Assembly: GCA_050693875.1 (NCBI GenBank)
Contig: JBOGWP010000121.1
Coordinates: 1-9,018, forward strand
Length of the DNA stretch: 9,018 nt
Reading direction: 5' to 3'
From: JBOGWP01 sp050693875
Lineage (GTDB): Bacteria; Actinomycetota; CADDZG01; JAHWKV01; JBOGWP01
The notes under the pieces were generated by a model. That model did no database searches and was not told where the DNA came from. It saw only the letters and a program-made list of their open reading frames with translations. Position numbers and translations under genes: made by a program. Position 1 is the stretch's first letter. Each line of letters begins with the position of its first letter. Positions 1 to 6,430 of the stretch are shown here, piece after piece.

Positions 1-16
1 TCTGCAGCGAGGCCAT
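1..16 (-). CDS. 5' end of a leftward gene (partial, function unknown)
   Basis: On the minus strand an ATG at 16-14 is followed by codons for M-A-S-L-Q before the window ends. The reason to call it is the ribosome binding site: positions 30-21 read AGGAGGTGAT on the minus strand, a ten-base match to the 16S rRNA 3' end, with 8 bases between AGGAGG and the ATG. Only five codons are visible, so no function can be given. The gene points away from everything else here, and its leader fills the space up to the yajQ terminator. Confidence 0.45.
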
Positions 17-141
17 CGGCATCACCTCCTCGCCGAAGGGTAATACGATCGGGACCGAAGGAGGCGACAATCCCCAGAATTACAAATTCTCAGCCATCAT
101 TCCGAGAGAACTCTCAGGGGCAATACAGCTCCGGCCGGAGC
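17..141 (-). promoter_or_regulatory. structured leader of the leftward gene, with possible Shine-Dalgarno sequestration
   Basis: Read on the minus strand, this untranslated stretch is dense in inverted repeats. GCTCCGG/CCGGAGC is a perfect palindrome at 128-141. AGAATT/AATTCT at 76-90 encloses three bases. GAGAG and CTCTC lie together at 104-115. The ribosome-binding octamer AGGAGGTG (30-23) can pair with CGCCTCCT (66-59) on the same RNA, giving eight pairs including one G-U. That could hide the start site in an alternative fold. I do not recognise a known riboswitch on this strand. The leader role is inferred from base pairing and from its position before a start codon. Confidence 0.28.
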
Positions 142-259
142 GGCCAGGCGCGAATGGGCACGTCAGACCAGCAATCCCGGCTCTCGGCCAGGAGCCGATC
201 AGCCGTAAAACGGAAAGTCAAGCTAGGTACTGCTTGTTCGTCTGCCTCCCGGTCGGTAT

Positions 260-289
260 CCGCACCCATCGTTCGAGCGACGGGTGCGG
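260..289 (-). terminator. hairpin terminator after yajQ
   Basis: The arms 260-271 and 278-289 form a 12-pair stem with a six-base loop, 11 bases beyond the yajQ stop codon. One pair (268/281) is an A/C mismatch in the plus-strand RNA but becomes an allowed G-U in the minus-strand RNA. The hairpin therefore works better for transcripts coming from yajQ. No T-tract follows, as is common for high-GC actinobacterial terminators. Confidence 0.6.
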
Positions 290-300
290 TCCGCGGGCGC

Positions 301-789
301 CTACCGATAGTTCTCGAATTGCAGCGGGATGCCGAAGTCGGCCTCCTTCAGCGACTTGATCACCGCTTGCAGGTCGTCCTTCGACTTGGCGCTGACCCGG
401 AGCTGTTCGCCCTGGATCTGGCTCTGCACGCGCAGGCTGAGCCCCTTGATGTGCTTGTTGATCGCCCGCCCCTTCTCGTCGCCGATGCCCTGGACGATCG
501 TGATCGTCTGGCGGTAGGTGCCTCCGGCGGCGGGCTGGATCTTGCCCTGGCTCAGCGCCTTCAGCGAGATGTTCCGGCGCACGACCTTCTCCTGCAGGAC
601 CTCGAGAGCCGCCTTGACTCGCCCCTCCGAGTTGGATCGGATCTCGAGCTCGGACCCTTCGTGGCGGATCTCGGTGCCGGTGTCCTTGAAATCGAAGCGG
701 GTCCGGATCTCGCGCCGGGCCTGGTCGACGGCGTTGCGCATCTCCTGTTCATCGACCTGGCTTACGACGTCAAAGGAAAACTGCGCCAG
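301..789 (-). CDS. yajQ: YajQ family nucleotide-binding protein
   Basis: This encodes a small cytosolic protein of the YajQ (DUF520) family. Members bind nucleotides, and some act as cyclic-di-GMP-responsive effectors; the cellular role in actinobacteria is unclear. Family hallmarks seen are A-V-D-Q-A-R-R-E-I followed by T-R-F-D-F-K-D-T near residues 20-37, and the C-terminal D-F-G-I-P-L-Q-F-E-N-Y-R. The first ATG in frame (741) would cut off the conserved N-terminus. Extending to CTG at 789-787 gives M-A-Q-F-S-F-D-V-V-S, exactly the usual YajQ beginning, and a normal length of 162 residues. AAGGAGGAG (800-792) lies two bases upstream, and no ATG, GTG or TTG exists in frame between the upstream stop and this CTG. 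The gene is divergent from tRNA-Tyr and ends just before a hairpin. Identification is firm; the CTG start is an inference. Confidence 0.9.
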   Translation of the reverse strand: MAQFSFDVVSQVDEQEMRNAVDQARREIRTRFDFKDTGTEIRHEGSELEIRSNSEGRVKAALEVLQEKVVRRNISLKALSQGKIQPAAGGTYRQTITIVQGIGDEKGRAINKHIKGLSLRVQSQIQGEQLRVSAKSKDDLQAVIKSLKEADFGIPLQFENYR

Positions 790-831
790 GGCTCCTCCTT
801 GGGCTGCCGGCCTCGTTCAGCTGAGCGCGTT

Positions 832-838
832 TATCCTA
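832..838. promoter_or_regulatory. possible bidirectional -10 element between yajQ and tRNA-Tyr
   Basis: TATCCT (832-837) fits a -10 hexamer for rightward transcription of tRNA-Tyr, 41 bases before the mature tRNA. The overlapping minus-strand hexamer TAGGAT (838-833) fits a -10 for yajQ, 43 bases before its CTG. No good -35 box is visible on either strand. The call rests on the TAnnnT pattern and position only. Confidence 0.35.
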
Positions 839-846
839 GATCGGTT

Positions 847-872
847 CCCAGCCGGGCCCCCGTCCGGCTGGG
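847..872 (+). other. 9-bp hairpin in the tRNA-Tyr leader
   Basis: CCCAGCCGG (847-855) and CCGGCTGGG (864-872) form a perfect nine-pair stem with an eight-base loop. It ends six bases before the tRNA acceptor stem and begins just after the presumed transcription start. It could be a processing signal of the tRNA precursor. It has no T-tract and is badly placed to be a terminator for either neighbour. Confidence 0.45.
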
Positions 873-878
873 GGTCCT

Positions 879-963
879 GGTGGGGTACCCAAGTGGCCAA
901 AGGGAGCGGTCTGTAAAACCGTTGCGGAATGCTTCGGAGGTTCGAACCCTCCCCCCACCACCA
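879..963 (+). tRNA. tRNA-Tyr (GTA)
   Basis: The acceptor arms GGTGGGG (879-885) and CCCCACC (953-959) pair fully. The discriminator is A960 and CCA is encoded at 961-963. The anticodon stem 906-910/918-922 encloses the loop with anticodon GTA at 913-915, which reads UAC and UAU. The T arm is GGAGG/CCTCC around TTCGAAC (941-947). A long variable arm (923-935) makes it a class II tRNA, as expected for bacterial tyrosine tRNA. It is the only one of the four tRNAs here with a genome-encoded CCA. Confidence 0.96.
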
Positions 964-1047
964 GGCAGGATCTCCCCCCAAGACCTCTCGCCGCCGCCCA
1001 CGGAGGAATCTTCCCCCTCGGGGACCCGGCGTTCCTGGGCAGCACCG

Positions 1048-1088
1048 GCTCGCCGCGCCCGGCCGCTCGGTTCTTTTCCGCGGCGAGC
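1048..1088. other. inverted repeat between tRNA-Tyr and the diiron gene
   Basis: GCTCGCCGCG (1048-1057) is exactly complementary to 1079-1088, a ten-pair stem with a 21-base loop. It lies in the roughly 220-base gap 964-1185, which otherwise shows no gene. It may terminate the tRNA-Tyr transcript or be a leader hairpin of the following gene. No T-tract is present, so the role is uncertain. Confidence 0.35.
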
Positions 1089-1185
1089 GCCGGATGGAAA
1101 GAGTCAACCCTTGAGTTGCTCGGCGCGAGCCCCGAAAATGGCGGCGAGCAATCCAGGGGCGGGCTGCCGAACGAAAGTCGGGGTG

Positions 1186-2091
1186 ATGGGAACGCAGATT
1201 GGCGGCAACCTCGACTTCGACATCGATCGCTACTTGCGGGCGTCGAAGCGGGTCGACCTCTCCAGCGTCGACTGGGGCGGCGTCAAGAACTACGAGCTGA
1301 CCCCCGGCGACATCATGTGCCTCCAATACATGATGGATATCGAGACGCACACGGTGATCTACCTGCGCGACCTTCTCGCCACCCGCGCCGCACACGACCC
1401 CTACGTGACTGCCTTTCTCGCCTGCTGGGTGTACGAGGAGCTCTGGCATGGCGAAGCTTTCTCGGAGTTTCTGCGGGCCTACGGAATCGAGGTGCCGGCC
1501 GAGCCGAAGCTCCCCGACGGCTCCACGCCGATGCCGACGAGGCCGAACCGGGTCAGCCGGCTGCGCGAGGAGCTGGGGATCGGACACAAGCTCTCGCTCC
1601 TGCCGACGATGATCGGCTCGTGGCTGGTCCGCGACTTCGTCGCCATCCATATGGCGTGGGGTGCGATCAACGAGCTCACCACGCTCACCGGCTACCACCA
1701 GCTGATCCGGCGCTCGAGCCATCCGGTGTTGCACCTGATGCTCAGGCGGATCATCCAGGACGAGCGGCGCCACTACGCCTTCTACCGGGCCCAGGCCAGG
1801 GCACGCCTCGCCGGCAGGCCGGCCGCCGGCAGGCTGGTGCGGCTTGCGCTGACGGCCTTCTGGACGCCGGTCGGCGCCGGGGTCAAATCGCCGGAGGAGG
1901 TGGATGCGCTCGCGCTCTACCTCTTCGGCGACGGGCCGGAGGGGCGCGCGGCGATCCGGGAGATCGACCAGAACATCGCCGAGATCCCGGGTCTCGAGGG
2001 CCTCACGCTGCTCGAGAACGTGCTCGATCGGGCGCTCGCCCGGGTCCGGCGCCGCCCCGGCTGGGGAGGACTCGCTCCCGCAACGAGCTGA
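1186..2091 (+). CDS. ferritin-like diiron protein, acyl-ACP desaturase-like
   Basis: This 301-residue protein is probably a soluble four-helix-bundle enzyme with a carboxylate-bridged diiron centre. The expected ligand set is visible in order: E53 (I-E-T-H), E85-x-x-H88 (E-E-L-W-H), E163 (I-N-E-L-T) and E193-x-x-H196 (D-E-R-R-H). That pattern is shared by stearoyl-ACP desaturases (fatty acid desaturase type 2), ribonucleotide reductase R2 and related oxygenases. The spacing and length best suit the desaturase-like group, which would insert a double bond into acyl chains using O2 and an electron donor. The exact substrate cannot be read from sequence. The start at ATG 1186 gives the natural N-terminus (M-G-T-Q-I-G-G-N-L-D); GTG 1183 and ATG 1138 are in-frame alternatives, and no strong ribosome site decides between them. 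The gene interrupts the tRNA-Tyr to tRNA-Thr interval and stands alone. Confidence 0.8.
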   Translation: MGTQIGGNLDFDIDRYLRASKRVDLSSVDWGGVKNYELTPGDIMCLQYMMDIETHTVIYLRDLLATRAAHDPYVTAFLACWVYEELWHGEAFSEFLRAYGIEVPAEPKLPDGSTPMPTRPNRVSRLREELGIGHKLSLLPTMIGSWLVRDFVAIHMAWGAINELTTLTGYHQLIRRSSHPVLHLMLRRIIQDERRHYAFYRAQARARLAGRPAAGRLVRLALTAFWTPVGAGVKSPEEVDALALYLFGDGPEGRAAIREIDQNIAEIPGLEGLTLLENVLDRALARVRRRPGWGGLAPATS

Positions 2092-2108
2092 TCGGGTTCT
2101 TTCTGCTG

Positions 2109-2280
2109 CCCCCCGGCCCCCGGGGGCCTGTGATCGATGGCCCTGGCGTTGCGGTGGGCGTTATGTGAGGCGGAATGAACGCCGGCCGATCGGCCGCCCC
2201 CCTGGCCCCGTGGGCCTTTGGTCCATGGCGCTGGCGCGCTGGGCGCCTACGTGAGGCGGAATGCACACCGGACCTTCCGG
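2109..2280. repeat. degenerate tandem repeat, two copies of about 86-88 bases
   Basis: The gap 2092-2339 has no gene. It holds two diverged copies of a GC-rich unit. Each begins with a run of six C (2109-2114 and 2197-2202), passes through GGGCCT and ATGG, and ends in the identical 13-mer GTGAGGCGGAATG (2165-2177 and 2251-2263). The start of a third unit may continue at about 2288. The first copy contains a strong C-run/G-run hairpin just after the diiron gene stop, which could serve as its terminator. Confidence 0.55.
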
Positions 2281-2324
2281 GCTGGCCCTCCCCGGGCCCC
2301 CTGGGTGGGTTCCAGGGCGTCCGC

Positions 2325-2330
2325 TATCAT
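2325..2330 (+). promoter_or_regulatory. -10 element for the tRNA-Thr/tRNA-Met/tuf cluster
   Basis: TATCAT ends nine bases before the tRNA-Thr acceptor stem. Transcription would then start within a few bases of the mature 5' end, leaving almost no leader. No clear TTGACA-like -35 is seen at the right distance. It is supported by the similar hexamers upstream of tRNA-Tyr (TATCCT) and tRNA-Trp (TATACT). Confidence 0.45.
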
Positions 2331-2339
2331 CTGATTGGC

Positions 2340-2412
2340 GCCCCCTTAGCTCAGTCGGCAGAGCACAGCCATGGTAAGGCTGGTGTCCGCGGTTCGATTC
2401 CGCGAGGGGGCT
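2340..2412 (+). tRNA. tRNA-Thr (GGT)
   Basis: Acceptor arms GCCCCCT (2340-2346) and AGGGGGC (2405-2411) pair fully, with discriminator T2412. The anticodon stem CAGCC/GGCTG (2366-2370/2378-2382) holds the loop with anticodon GGT at 2373-2375, reading ACC and ACU. The T arm CGCGG/CCGCG surrounds TTCGATT (2393-2399). CCA is not encoded. It lies 79 bases before tRNA-Met, and the pair precedes tuf as thrT precedes tufB in E. coli. Confidence 0.96.
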
Positions 2413-2491
2413 CTGCACGGCCCGGGAGGATTCGTCCTCCCGGCGCATCGATGCGATGCCCCGCCCGATGCGCGGCAACTTGGTAGTCTTT

Positions 2492-2563
2492 GGCGGCGTA
2501 GCTCAGGGGTAGAGCAAGCGGCTCATAATCGCTGTGTCGGCGGTTCGAATCCGCCCGCCGCTA
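2492..2563 (+). tRNA. tRNA-Met (CAT), elongator type
   Basis: Acceptor arms GGCGGCG (2492-2498) and CGCCGCT (2556-2562) pair, the first pair being G-U, with discriminator A2563. The anticodon CAT is at 2524-2526 in the loop closed by 2517-2521/2529-2533. The T arm is GGCGG/CCGCC around TTCGAAT. It lacks the initiator features (a 1-72 mismatch and three G-C pairs in the anticodon stem), so it is an elongator methionine tRNA. A lysidine-modified isoleucine tRNA cannot be strictly excluded, but the mycobacterial order thrT-metT-rpmG supports Met. No CCA is encoded. Confidence 0.93.
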
Positions 2564-2618
2564 CGAGGCCGGGGGCCGCAGGACGCGAACGGCTCCGTAG
2601 GAAATCCAGGAGGGAACG

Positions 2619-3806
<1,188 letters not shown>

Positions 3807-3808
3807 CA

Positions 3809-3831
3809 GTCGGGGGGCTTCGCCCCCCGAC
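3809..3831 (+). terminator. hairpin after tuf (attenuator or terminator)
   Basis: GTCGGGGGG (3809-3817) pairs with CCCCCCGAC (3823-3831) around CTTCG, three bases after the tuf stop codon. It has no T-tract. It could reduce read-through from tuf into rpmG or protect the tuf mRNA 3' end. A near-identical hairpin recurs at 3926-3947 as part of the tandem duplication. Confidence 0.55.
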
Positions 3832-3880
3832 CACCCCCCGAAAGCAGGTCTTGTAAGGCGGGACAGGTAGGAGAACCGAA

Positions 3881-3985
3881 ATGTCGACGACCCATAAGCG
3901 CCCCCACCTGGCCTCCCACGCCAAAGTCGGGGGCTTCGCCCCCCGACGACCCCCGAAACCAGCTCTCGTGAGGCGGGACAGGTAG
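3881..3985 (+). pseudogene. truncated duplicate of the rpmG 5' end (34-codon ORF)
   Basis: An ATG with the same ribosome site as the true rpmG (AGGAG, eight bases upstream) opens a 34-codon frame. The first nine residues, M-S-T-T-H-K-R-P-H, copy L33. The frame then runs through the second copy of the hairpin and spacer and stops at TAG 3983-3985, 10 bases before the real rpmG start. None of the zinc-binding cysteines of L33 is present. It is best read as debris of a tandem duplication, but it keeps a good translation start and could act as a short upstream ORF. Confidence 0.6.
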
Positions 3986-3995
3986 GAGAACCGGA

Positions 3996-4160
3996 ATGTC
4001 GGCGACCGATAAGCGCCCCCACGTGACACTCGCCTGCGGCGAGTGCAAGCGGCGCAACTACATCACCACCAAGAACCGCCAGAAGCAGCAGGGCCGGATG
4101 GAGCTCAAGAAGTACTGCCGCTGGTGTCGGGGTCACACCCTCCACCGCGAGACCCGGTAG
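3996..4160 (+). CDS. rpmG: 50S ribosomal protein L33
   Basis: This 54-residue protein of the large ribosomal subunit has the family signature around N-Y-I-T-T-K-N-R. It also has two cysteine pairs, C14-x-x-C17 and C41-x-x-C44, so this is the zinc-binding (C+) form. Many actinobacteria also carry a cysteine-free copy used when zinc is scarce. The ATG follows AGGAG with eight bases between. The gene lies after tuf and before the dehydrogenase, 17 bases from the latter's GTG, so the two are probably co-transcribed. Its leader and first codons are duplicated just upstream. The same position, after thrT-metT and before trpT-secE-nusG, is held by rpmG2 in mycobacteria. Confidence 0.95.
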   Translation: MSATDKRPHVTLACGECKRRNYITTKNRQKQQGRMELKKYCRWCRGHTLHRETR

Positions 4161-4177
4161 GAGCAAGGCGGGACACC

Positions 4178-4993
4178 GTGTCGGGGCGTCTCCAGGATCG
4201 CGTCGCGGTCATCACCGGGGCGGCGCGAGGCATCGGCGCGGCCACGGCGGAGCGCTTCGCGGCCGAGGGGGCGGCGCTCGTCCTGAACGACATCGATGCC
4301 GAGCCCCTCGAGGAGGTCGCGGAGCGAGTGCGCCGGGCGGGCGGGGGCGTCGCCACGAACACCGGGAACACCGTCGAGCGCGATGCGGCGCAGGCGTTGA
4401 TCGCCACCGCGATCGACGAGTTCGGCAAGCTCGACATCCTGGTGAACAACGCCGGCATCACGCGGGACAAGATGTTCCACACGATGACCGACGACCAGTG
4501 GGACTTCGTCCTCGACGTGAACCTTCGGACCGCCTACAACAACACCAAGGCGGCGGTGGCCCACATGCGCGAGGCCGCCAAGCGGGAGACCGAGACCTCG
4601 GGAGCCCCCGCCTACCACCGCAAGATCACCTTCACGAGCTCGACCTCGGGCCTGCTCGGCAACGCCGGGCAGGCCAACTACGCGACGGCCAAGATGGGGC
4701 TCCTCGGGCTGGCCCGCACGCTCTGTCTCGAGTTGGGACGCTTCCACATCAACGCCAACGTCGTCGCCCCGGGGTTTATCGAGACCCGCCTCACGGCCGC
4801 CAAGGAGCAGTCGACCGACCCCGACCTCGGCATCCCCGAGGCGCTGCGGAACATGGCGCTGATGATGATCCCGATGCAGCAGTTCGGGCAGCCGTCGGAC
4901 GTCGCCAACGCCCACCTGTTCCTTGCCTCGAGCGAGTCGGACTACGTCAGCGGCCAGGTCCTGGTGGTAGGGGGAGGCCTCGTCCGCTACTGA
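4178..4993 (+). CDS. short-chain dehydrogenase/reductase, FabG-like
   Basis: This 271-residue classical SDR is likely an NAD(P)H-dependent 3-oxoacyl reductase or 3-hydroxyacyl-CoA dehydrogenase. Rossmann motifs are T13-G-A-A-R-G-I-G20 and N90-N-A-G93. The catalytic tetrad is N115, S155, Y168 and K172 (Y-A-T-A-K). The C-terminal V-G-G-G dimer segment is also present. D38 at the end of the second strand (L-N-D-I-D) favours NAD(H), whereas typical FabG uses NADPH, so a 3-hydroxyacyl-CoA or steroid-type substrate is as plausible as an acyl-ACP. An insertion of about ten residues (around 134-147) precedes the strand with the catalytic serine. The GTG start gives the normal V-S-G-R-L-Q-D-R-V beginning, with AAGG nine bases upstream; an ORF extended further left only overlaps rpmG. 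In mycobacteria the dehydratase genes hadABC occupy this place. Confidence 0.88.
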   Translation: MSGRLQDRVAVITGAARGIGAATAERFAAEGAALVLNDIDAEPLEEVAERVRRAGGGVATNTGNTVERDAAQALIATAIDEFGKLDILVNNAGITRDKMFHTMTDDQWDFVLDVNLRTAYNNTKAAVAHMREAAKRETETSGAPAYHRKITFTSSTSGLLGNAGQANYATAKMGLLGLARTLCLELGRFHINANVVAPGFIETRLTAAKEQSTDPDLGIPEALRNMALMMIPMQQFGQPSDVANAHLFLASSESDYVSGQVLVVGGGLVRY

Positions 4994-5008
4994 CGCCGCG
5001 CCGGGCAC

Positions 5009-5723
5009 TCAGCTCGTGCGCCGGGCTGCAAGTGCCGGGATCGCTTCGATCTTCTCGCTGGTGAGGTGATCCCAGATGATGCCCGGAGCTCGTCGCGCCT
5101 TTCGGCAACGGATCACCTCGTCGTGGGTTACGAGGAGGTCGACGCGGAAATCGTGGCGGGTCTCGGGGAGCTCGGCGTCCAGGATCTGGAGCGGGTGAAC
5201 GGTGGTGACAATAACGGTGTCTCCGCCCACCAGGCCCGCGTCGGTGGCGAGACCCAGCTCGACGTCCGCATACCCCCCACCCTTGCCGATCCGGGCGCCC
5301 CTGCGGTTTACCGCCACGCTGGCGCACACGACGAGGTCCAGGCGCCGCATCGACTCGAGCCCGATCGGGCGACCGGCTCCGGCGGAGCCTCTGATCGACG
5401 CGGCCCGTCTTGCGCTGGCGGTCACACGCGCCGGGTCGAGCTCGATGAAGGGCTTGGGCTCGCGCAAGCGGGAGAGCCACGTAGACGAGCTTGCCTTCCT
5501 CGATGGCCAGCGCCCGCACCGGCAGCTGCGGCGCGTCGGGTCGGCCTTCAGCACTCGCACGCTCCTGCCATTCACGACGGCCTGAAAGCGGCGGGCAGCA
5601 TCCTCTGCCCCGCGGAAGTTTGGGATGCGTCCCCGCGCCCCGGGGAATCGTGCCGCTCCCTCACGCTGCAGGAGCGACCACACCAGCTCGGATCGCCTGC
5701 TTCTCGTCGTGGGATGCGGTCAC
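5009..5723 (-). CDS. 5-formyltetrahydrofolate cyclo-ligase-like protein, reading frame disrupted
   Basis: The family (COG0212) includes MTHFS, which converts 5-formyl-THF to 5,10-methenyl-THF with ATP. Recognisable parts are R-G-R-I-P-N-F near the N-terminus, P-F-I-E-L-D-P, G-K-G-G-G-Y-A-D (loop of the nucleotide/folate site), T-V-H-P-L-Q and the C-terminal I-W-D-H-L. One frame is open from 5683 to 5009, but homology jumps frames. The natural N-terminus (GTG 5723, then T-A-S-H-D-E-K-Q-A-I-R) is in another frame and joins V-W-S-L-L-Q near 5683-5690. The conserved A-I-E-E-G-K-L-V-Y-V-A is in a second frame between about 5531-5542 and 5470-5476. The last two shifts cancel, leaving a scrambled segment of about 22 residues in the long frame. 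It could be a decaying gene or sequencing/assembly indels. It is convergent with the dehydrogenase (15 bases between stops). Confidence 0.75.
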
Positions 5724-5779
5724 CGTCTCCCGTCATCGGTTCACGAAGCGAAGCCGTCGCGTGTTGATGCGAGCGGCAG

Positions 5780-5806
5780 CGTAACCTTCCCGGCAGGTCC
5801 ATCGTC
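5780..5806 (+). promoter_or_regulatory. candidate ECF-type promoter upstream of the sigma gene
   Basis: CGTAAC (5780-5785), a 17-base spacer, then CGTC (5803-5806), followed by CA. AAC-containing -35 and CGTC/CGTT -10 boxes are typical of ECF sigma promoters; from memory, the BldN consensus is close to this. It lies 24 bases before the TTG start of the sigma gene. The same pair with the same spacer recurs at 6819-6845, pointing to auto-regulation by this sigma factor. Confidence 0.45.
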
Positions 5807-5830
5807 CAAGCTCCAGCCGAGGGAACCGAT

Positions 5831-6430
5831 TTGGACGTCCCCTCTCCGGTCGTCGAGCGTTGTCAACGAGGCGAGCCGGAGGCGTTCGACGAGCTCGTAC
5901 GCCTCACGCACCGGCACGTCTACTCGTTGGCATTGCGCATCATGGGCAACGCCGATGATGCCGCCGAGGTGACCCAGGAGACGTACATACGGCTTCTCAA
6001 GGCGATTCGGTCGTTCCGGGGGGAGGCAAAGTTCTCCACATGGCTCTACCAGGTGACCTCGAGCGTGGCGATCACGGCCTTGCGGAAGCGGGCCCGGCGC
6101 AAGCACGAAGTTCCGCTGGAGACGCCGGAGCTGGAGCAGATGTCGGGGCCCGACGACCCGGCGCTGGGAGCGGAGCGGCGGGAGTTGCACGAGCAGCTCG
6201 AGGCCGCGATCCAATCCCTGCCCGAGGGGTACCGGGCGGTGGTGGTGATGAAGGACGTGTACGGGCTCAGCCTCGCGGAGGCGGGCCGGCAGCTGGGCAT
6301 CAGTGAGGGGGCGGCGAAGGTGCGCCTGTTCCGGGCGCGGCAGCGGCTGAGGTCCCTACTGGGGGCCAACGTGGCGGTCAACGGAGCGGGACCTGCGAAA
6401 CGAGGGGGGCAGGACGATGGAATGTCGTGA
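5831..6430 (+). CDS. ECF-type RNA polymerase sigma factor
   Basis: This 199-residue group IV (extracytoplasmic function) sigma factor directs RNA polymerase to a small set of promoters. Region 2 spans about 20-90, with L-A-L-R-I-M-G-N-A-D-D-A-A-E-V-T-Q-E (core binding and -10 recognition) and F-S-T-W-L-Y. Region 4 spans about 125-178, with L-P-E-G-Y-R-A-V-V and the helix-turn-helix L-S-L-A-E-A-G-R-Q-L-G-I-S-E-G-A-A-K-V-R-L (-35 recognition). No region 3 or extra C-terminal domain is present. The TTG start is chosen because GAGGG lies seven bases upstream and the next residues fit the family. It overlaps the next gene by 14 bases, the usual coupling of sigma with its anti-sigma. The stimulus cannot be inferred. 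Confidence 0.95.
   Translation: MDVPSPVVERCQRGEPEAFDELVRLTHRHVYSLALRIMGNADDAAEVTQETYIRLLKAIRSFRGEAKFSTWLYQVTSSVAITALRKRARRKHEVPLETPELEQMSGPDDPALGAERRELHEQLEAAIQSLPEGYRAVVVMKDVYGLSLAEAGRQLGISEGAAKVRLFRARQRLRSLLGANVAVNGAGPAKRGGQDDGMS

Larger units (their letters stand above)
3808..4024 (+). repeat. tandem duplication of the rpmG leader plus first codons (period about 115 bases)
   Basis: Unit 1 (about 3808-3911) and unit 2 (about 3925-4024) each contain, in the same order, a G-run/C-run hairpin, a CCCCCCGAAA-like spacer, GGCGGGACAGGTAGGAGAAC (3857-3876 and 3972-3991, identical), a start codon (3881 and 3996), and codons for M-S-x-T-x-K-R-P-H. Similarity stops after the ninth to tenth codon. The core AAGGCGGGACA occurs a third time at 4165-4175, just before the next gene's GTG. 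Confidence 0.85.

Noticed and set aside
21..30. ATCACCTCCT on the plus strand as the 3' end of a 16S rRNA gene
   Set aside because: The flanking bases do not match the conserved 16S 3' terminus, and on the minus strand the same bases form a well-placed ribosome site before an ATG.
31..141. Glycine riboswitch on the plus strand (GCCGAAGG at 32-39 and CTCTCAGG at 111-118)
   Set aside because: The two blocks are suggestive, but the expected GGAGAG partner before the first block is not visible, the spacing is long, and the next plus-strand gene is more than 1 kb away behind yajQ. It is kept only as a remark in the leader finding.
154..2091. A single 645-codon frame running from the left intergenic region into the diiron gene
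   Set aside because: It runs antisense through yajQ and straight across tRNA-Tyr. Only the part from about 1186 has family-like sequence; the rest is open by GC bias.
5108..5130. A minus-strand CGTAAC-N16-CGTT match to the ECF-like element
   Set aside because: It lies inside the conserved coding sequence of the cyclo-ligase-like gene (V-T-H-D-E-V-I-R) and points antisense into the dehydrogenase. It is probably chance and a caution about how specific the motif is. A further CGTAAC at 7064 has no matching -10.
5066..5767. Plus-strand frames over 5066-5767
   Set aside because: They are opposite a recognisable minus-strand family and show no motifs of their own.
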